Shown piece after piece: positions 61,724 through 64,000 of a stretch of DNA of 64,000 nt (the first letter of the stretch is position 1; the number at the start of each line of letters is the position of its first letter). The stretch comes from Sacculina carcini. Lineage: Eukaryota > Arthropoda > Thecostraca > Sacculinidae. The position numbers were made by a program, and so were the translations under genes. The notes beneath the pieces were generated by a model. It ran no database searches, was not told where the DNA came from, and saw only the letters and a program-made list of their open reading frames with translations. The stretch is from the NCBI GenBank assembly GCA_916048095.2, contig OU696574.1, positions 6,235,587 through 6,299,586 of the forward strand, read 5' to 3'.

Positions 61724-62974
61724 CTACCATTGAAGTAAGTCGGCATCTTTGCGCTTTGTAGACACCGTTTCCAGCGAAGACAAAAACTTGTCGAACAGCT
61801 GCATGTACGGTGCCAGACTGGTACAATTGGCAGAGAGAAATTCGGCGTGGGAAGTTGGTGTCTTCTCTTGCTGTTGCAGAAACTCACTAAGTTCGCTTTC
61901 CAGCTGAGTGATCGTGGGCACTGTGAAAGGATCGAACTTCTCCAAGTTGGCCAGGTCAATTGGCACACACACCTTTCCTGTTTTGGGGTGCACGCAGAAC
62001 GGCGCCTTGAGCAGGTGATTCATGCCTTTGCTGACCTCGATATCGAGCCGTGGGTAAGTGTACTGTAGGATTATCTCTTTGACCAGGTGCTTGCTGGTTG
62101 AGCGAGACAAGCAGCCACCGTCAAACTGGCGCTTGAACACGCTGGTGAGCCGGGTCCACTTGTCACGTGATGACGACACCGTGCTGAACACGGATGTCAG
62201 CTCGCGCCGCATTGTGTCGTCGGGGAGCAGCTTGAGCAGCTGCGCATGCTGCTCGGGCGAGCCAAACACATCCTGCTCGTCTAGACAAATCACGCCAAAC
62301 TGCTGCTTGCAGATGTCGAAGGCGCGCGCCACCATTGGGTGCAGATGGTCGCCGCTGATGCTCACCTTCTTGGCCTGCTGTCGGCTGGCACGCACCACCT
62401 GCAAGTATTCAGCGACGGCAGCACGTGCGGCCGAAGTGAGAGCGCGAGCAGCCTCGTCACACACCCAACAATGCACGCCGCGCCGGCCCGAGAACACCCA
62501 CAGCAACCGACTGAAGCCAAAGTCCTCGCGCAGCGCCGCGTCTACGCACTGCACGGCCACCACCATCCAGCGCCAGCACTTGCGACAAATATCGGCGCCG
62601 GAGCAGCACGTGCGCACGTCGTCATAGTCGGTCATGTCGATGTCGAACACCAGCTCACGCTGCACCGGCTCGAAAAGCGCAACGGCGCCTCGTTCGCGTG
62701 GTCGAAAATTATAGACGGCGCCGATGTCGATCTTGTGCGGTCGCTTCTTGAGCAGCTCACGCCGCAGTTCGCCTGCGTCGCGAAACGACTGGAAGCGCAC
62801 GTACACGTCGTTGGCCAGCATGAACGACAGCTCGCGACGGTCGAGCAACGTCGGCCCCATTCCACTGCCGCCTCCGCCACTGCCGTACTCCAGCCAGCGA
62901 CACAGCTTGTCCACAGGGAACATGTGGCGGTAGTAAACGGCCAGCAAGTCATCAAATGAGCCGGACTCGATCAT
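61724..62974 (-). CDS. PRIM1: DNA primase small subunit (catalytic), intronless
   Basis: 416 residues, close to the ~420 of animal PRIM1. The protein is the catalytic subunit of primase within the polymerase alpha-primase complex; it makes the RNA primers for nuclear DNA replication. Motifs: FDDLLAVYYRHMFP at the N-terminus; KIDIGAVYNFRP; the catalytic metal site VFDIDMTDYDDV (Asp 111 and 113); a zinc site CCSGADICRKCW (123-134); SGRRGVHCWVCD (162-173); and C-terminal PRLDIEVSKGMNHLLKAPF, HPKTGKVCVPIDL and FDPFTVPTI. The start is the first in-frame ATG (62974); the frame is open further upstream but without an ATG. A Gly-rich insert (GSGGGGSGMG) near residue 31 is lineage-specific. No introns or lesions, GC-rich compared with its surroundings. 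Confidence 0.96.
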   Translation of the reverse strand: MIESGSFDDLLAVYYRHMFPVDKLCRWLEYGSGGGGSGMGPTLLDRRELSFMLANDVYVRFQSFRDAGELRRELLKKRPHKIDIGAVYNFRPRERGAVALFEPVQRELVFDIDMTDYDDVRTCCSGADICRKCWRWMVVAVQCVDAALREDFGFSRLLWVFSGRRGVHCWVCDEAARALTSAARAAVAEYLQVVRASRQQAKKVSISGDHLHPMVARAFDICKQQFGVICLDEQDVFGSPEQHAQLLKLLPDDTMRRELTSVFSTVSSSRDKWTRLTSVFKRQFDGGCLSRSTSKHLVKEIILQYTYPRLDIEVSKGMNHLLKAPFCVHPKTGKVCVPIDLANLEKFDPFTVPTITQLESELSEFLQQQEKTPTSHAEFLSANCTSLAPYMQLFDKFLSSLETVSTKRKDADLLQW

Positions 62975-64000
62975 ATTGCTCACCACTAGCACTCACACAC
63001 ACGTACACACAAATCTGCCTCACTTCACTGCGGTCAATGGATAACTAAATCGGTCAACAAGTTGCACACCCGTACACACATGTATACAAGCACAAAACAC
63101 GAACGAGACGTTTAGTTCTCACACAAACAGCACACTTCTTTGACAGTTTTAGATTGAGAAGAACAAATACTGATACACTGGCCATAGATTGGTCAAACGT
63201 CAGCGAACGTCAGCAAACGCCCAAAAAGTTGCGCGCATCTATTCGACAGAATGTCTCTAGGACATAAAAATAGTGAAATACACTTGCCAAATCTGTATGA
63301 AGATTGGCGACCAAAAAGAATTGTTAAAACGCTTTGTTTTCAATTCAAACAATGTAATCGCCTAAGGTGAGCCAGACTCTCAAGCTGCTGAGTATTGCCC
63401 AGTTGTCCTGACAATAGTAACTCTCACAAGAAATTCGGGCGAGTGCAGGCAAAATATATCACCGCGATACAGCTCTCATTCTTTGAGAACTCAAAAGAGC
63501 AATGAAAATAAAACGTGAATACAATGTCAAACAACTGGCTCTTCTGGCATATACACGCGACAAATTTGTATAAGGACAATTAATGGAAGACGGCAGCATA
63601 AGCTATTCAGATTTAATCATTGTCTTTCTAGTTTTCTTTAATCGAATCATATAGTATTGTGCTGAAAATAAAGGAATGAACGATAATATGACTTAATGTG
63701 ATGTTAAAACAACACAACCAAAGAGTTATCATAAATATATCAGCCGAACGCTCATGCAAATATCTCGCTACCACAGCGCACATTTCCATCCACCAAAGTG
63801 GGCCTTCATACATAAGAGCGGTAATGCATACGTATAAGCATGTCGGTCGCTCAAAGTGCCCCACTTAGAACCACAGCGAGGTGTTACCTGATACCCCAGC
63901 CGTGACTCACAGCCAGCTGCCAATTATAAGAAGTAAACAAATTATGCTATAAATCATCAACCCAGCAAAACTGCAGCTGAACCACCATTCATCCATTAAC
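62975..64000. other. 5' flank of PRIM1, no gene recognised
   Basis: Contains the presumed PRIM1 promoter but no motif I can assign. The region is AT-rich, with a CACACGTACACACA stretch next to the start codon. No transposon similar to those in the rest of the window was recognised, and the open frames are short and unremarkable. Confidence 0.5.

Noticed and set aside
63628-63864. 78-codon minus-strand frame right of PRIM1
   Set aside because: No recognisable domain, no splice or start context; treated as chance.

Overview
The window is animal nuclear DNA, probably from an invertebrate. The evidence is spliced and single-exon eukaryotic genes, Metaviridae, CR1-like and Penelope-like retroelements, DNA transposons, and abundant (TG)n and (TA)n tracts. 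I do not name a species.

Two host genes are visible, both on the minus strand. RABGGTB (beta subunit of Rab geranylgeranyl transferase) has exons at 1006-1164 and 1471-1668 and runs off the left edge. PRIM1 (small primase subunit) is an intronless gene at 61724-62974. A short open exon at 60136-60234 ends in a consensus GTGAGT donor, and its translation aligns with the RABGGTB N-terminus in the right phase. If it is RABGGTB exon 1, almost everything from 1669 to 60135 is one ~58.5-kb intron made of nested transposons.

Layout. A 5'-truncated CR1-like LINE on the minus strand (1719-16915) is split by LTR element 1 (1946-6432) and LTR element 2 (7638-16114); element 2 is itself split by LTR element 3 (10029-14124). 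Next comes Helitron-like unit A (16916-36153). It hosts a full-length CR1-like LINE (17903-27137), whose ORF1 was hit by a fresh, intact Mag-like LTR element 6 (18958-23503). It also hosts a Penelope-like element with a GIY-YIG domain (about 28559-30103) and LTR element 7 (30409-34886). From 36154 to 59817 there are more Helitron-like units, carrying a second Penelope-like fragment, a Gag-protease-only LTR element 8 (38330-40277), LTR element 4 (43931-49781, with an hAT-type element inside one LTR), LTR element 5 (50682-55188) and a third CR1-like LINE (56630-58925). A PIF/Harbinger-like relic with a captured LINE 5' piece lies at 60322-61473.

The most unusual system is shared by LTR elements 1-5. 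They have separate gag and pol frames joined by a -1 shift: an AAC-ended heptamer followed by a hairpin. Directly after the 5' LTR, in place of a normal primer binding site, lie exactly 12 nt complementary to the 5' end of a tRNA (tRNA-Phe nt 1-12 in elements 1, 2, 3 and 5; tRNA-Ile nt 1-12 in element 4). This suggests reverse transcription primed by a tRNA 5' fragment. Elements 7 and 8 carry conventional sites complementary to the 3' CCA end of tRNA-Ser, an internal contrast. Insertion boundaries rest on target-site duplications (TSDs) read directly from the sequence. tRNA comparisons are from memory.
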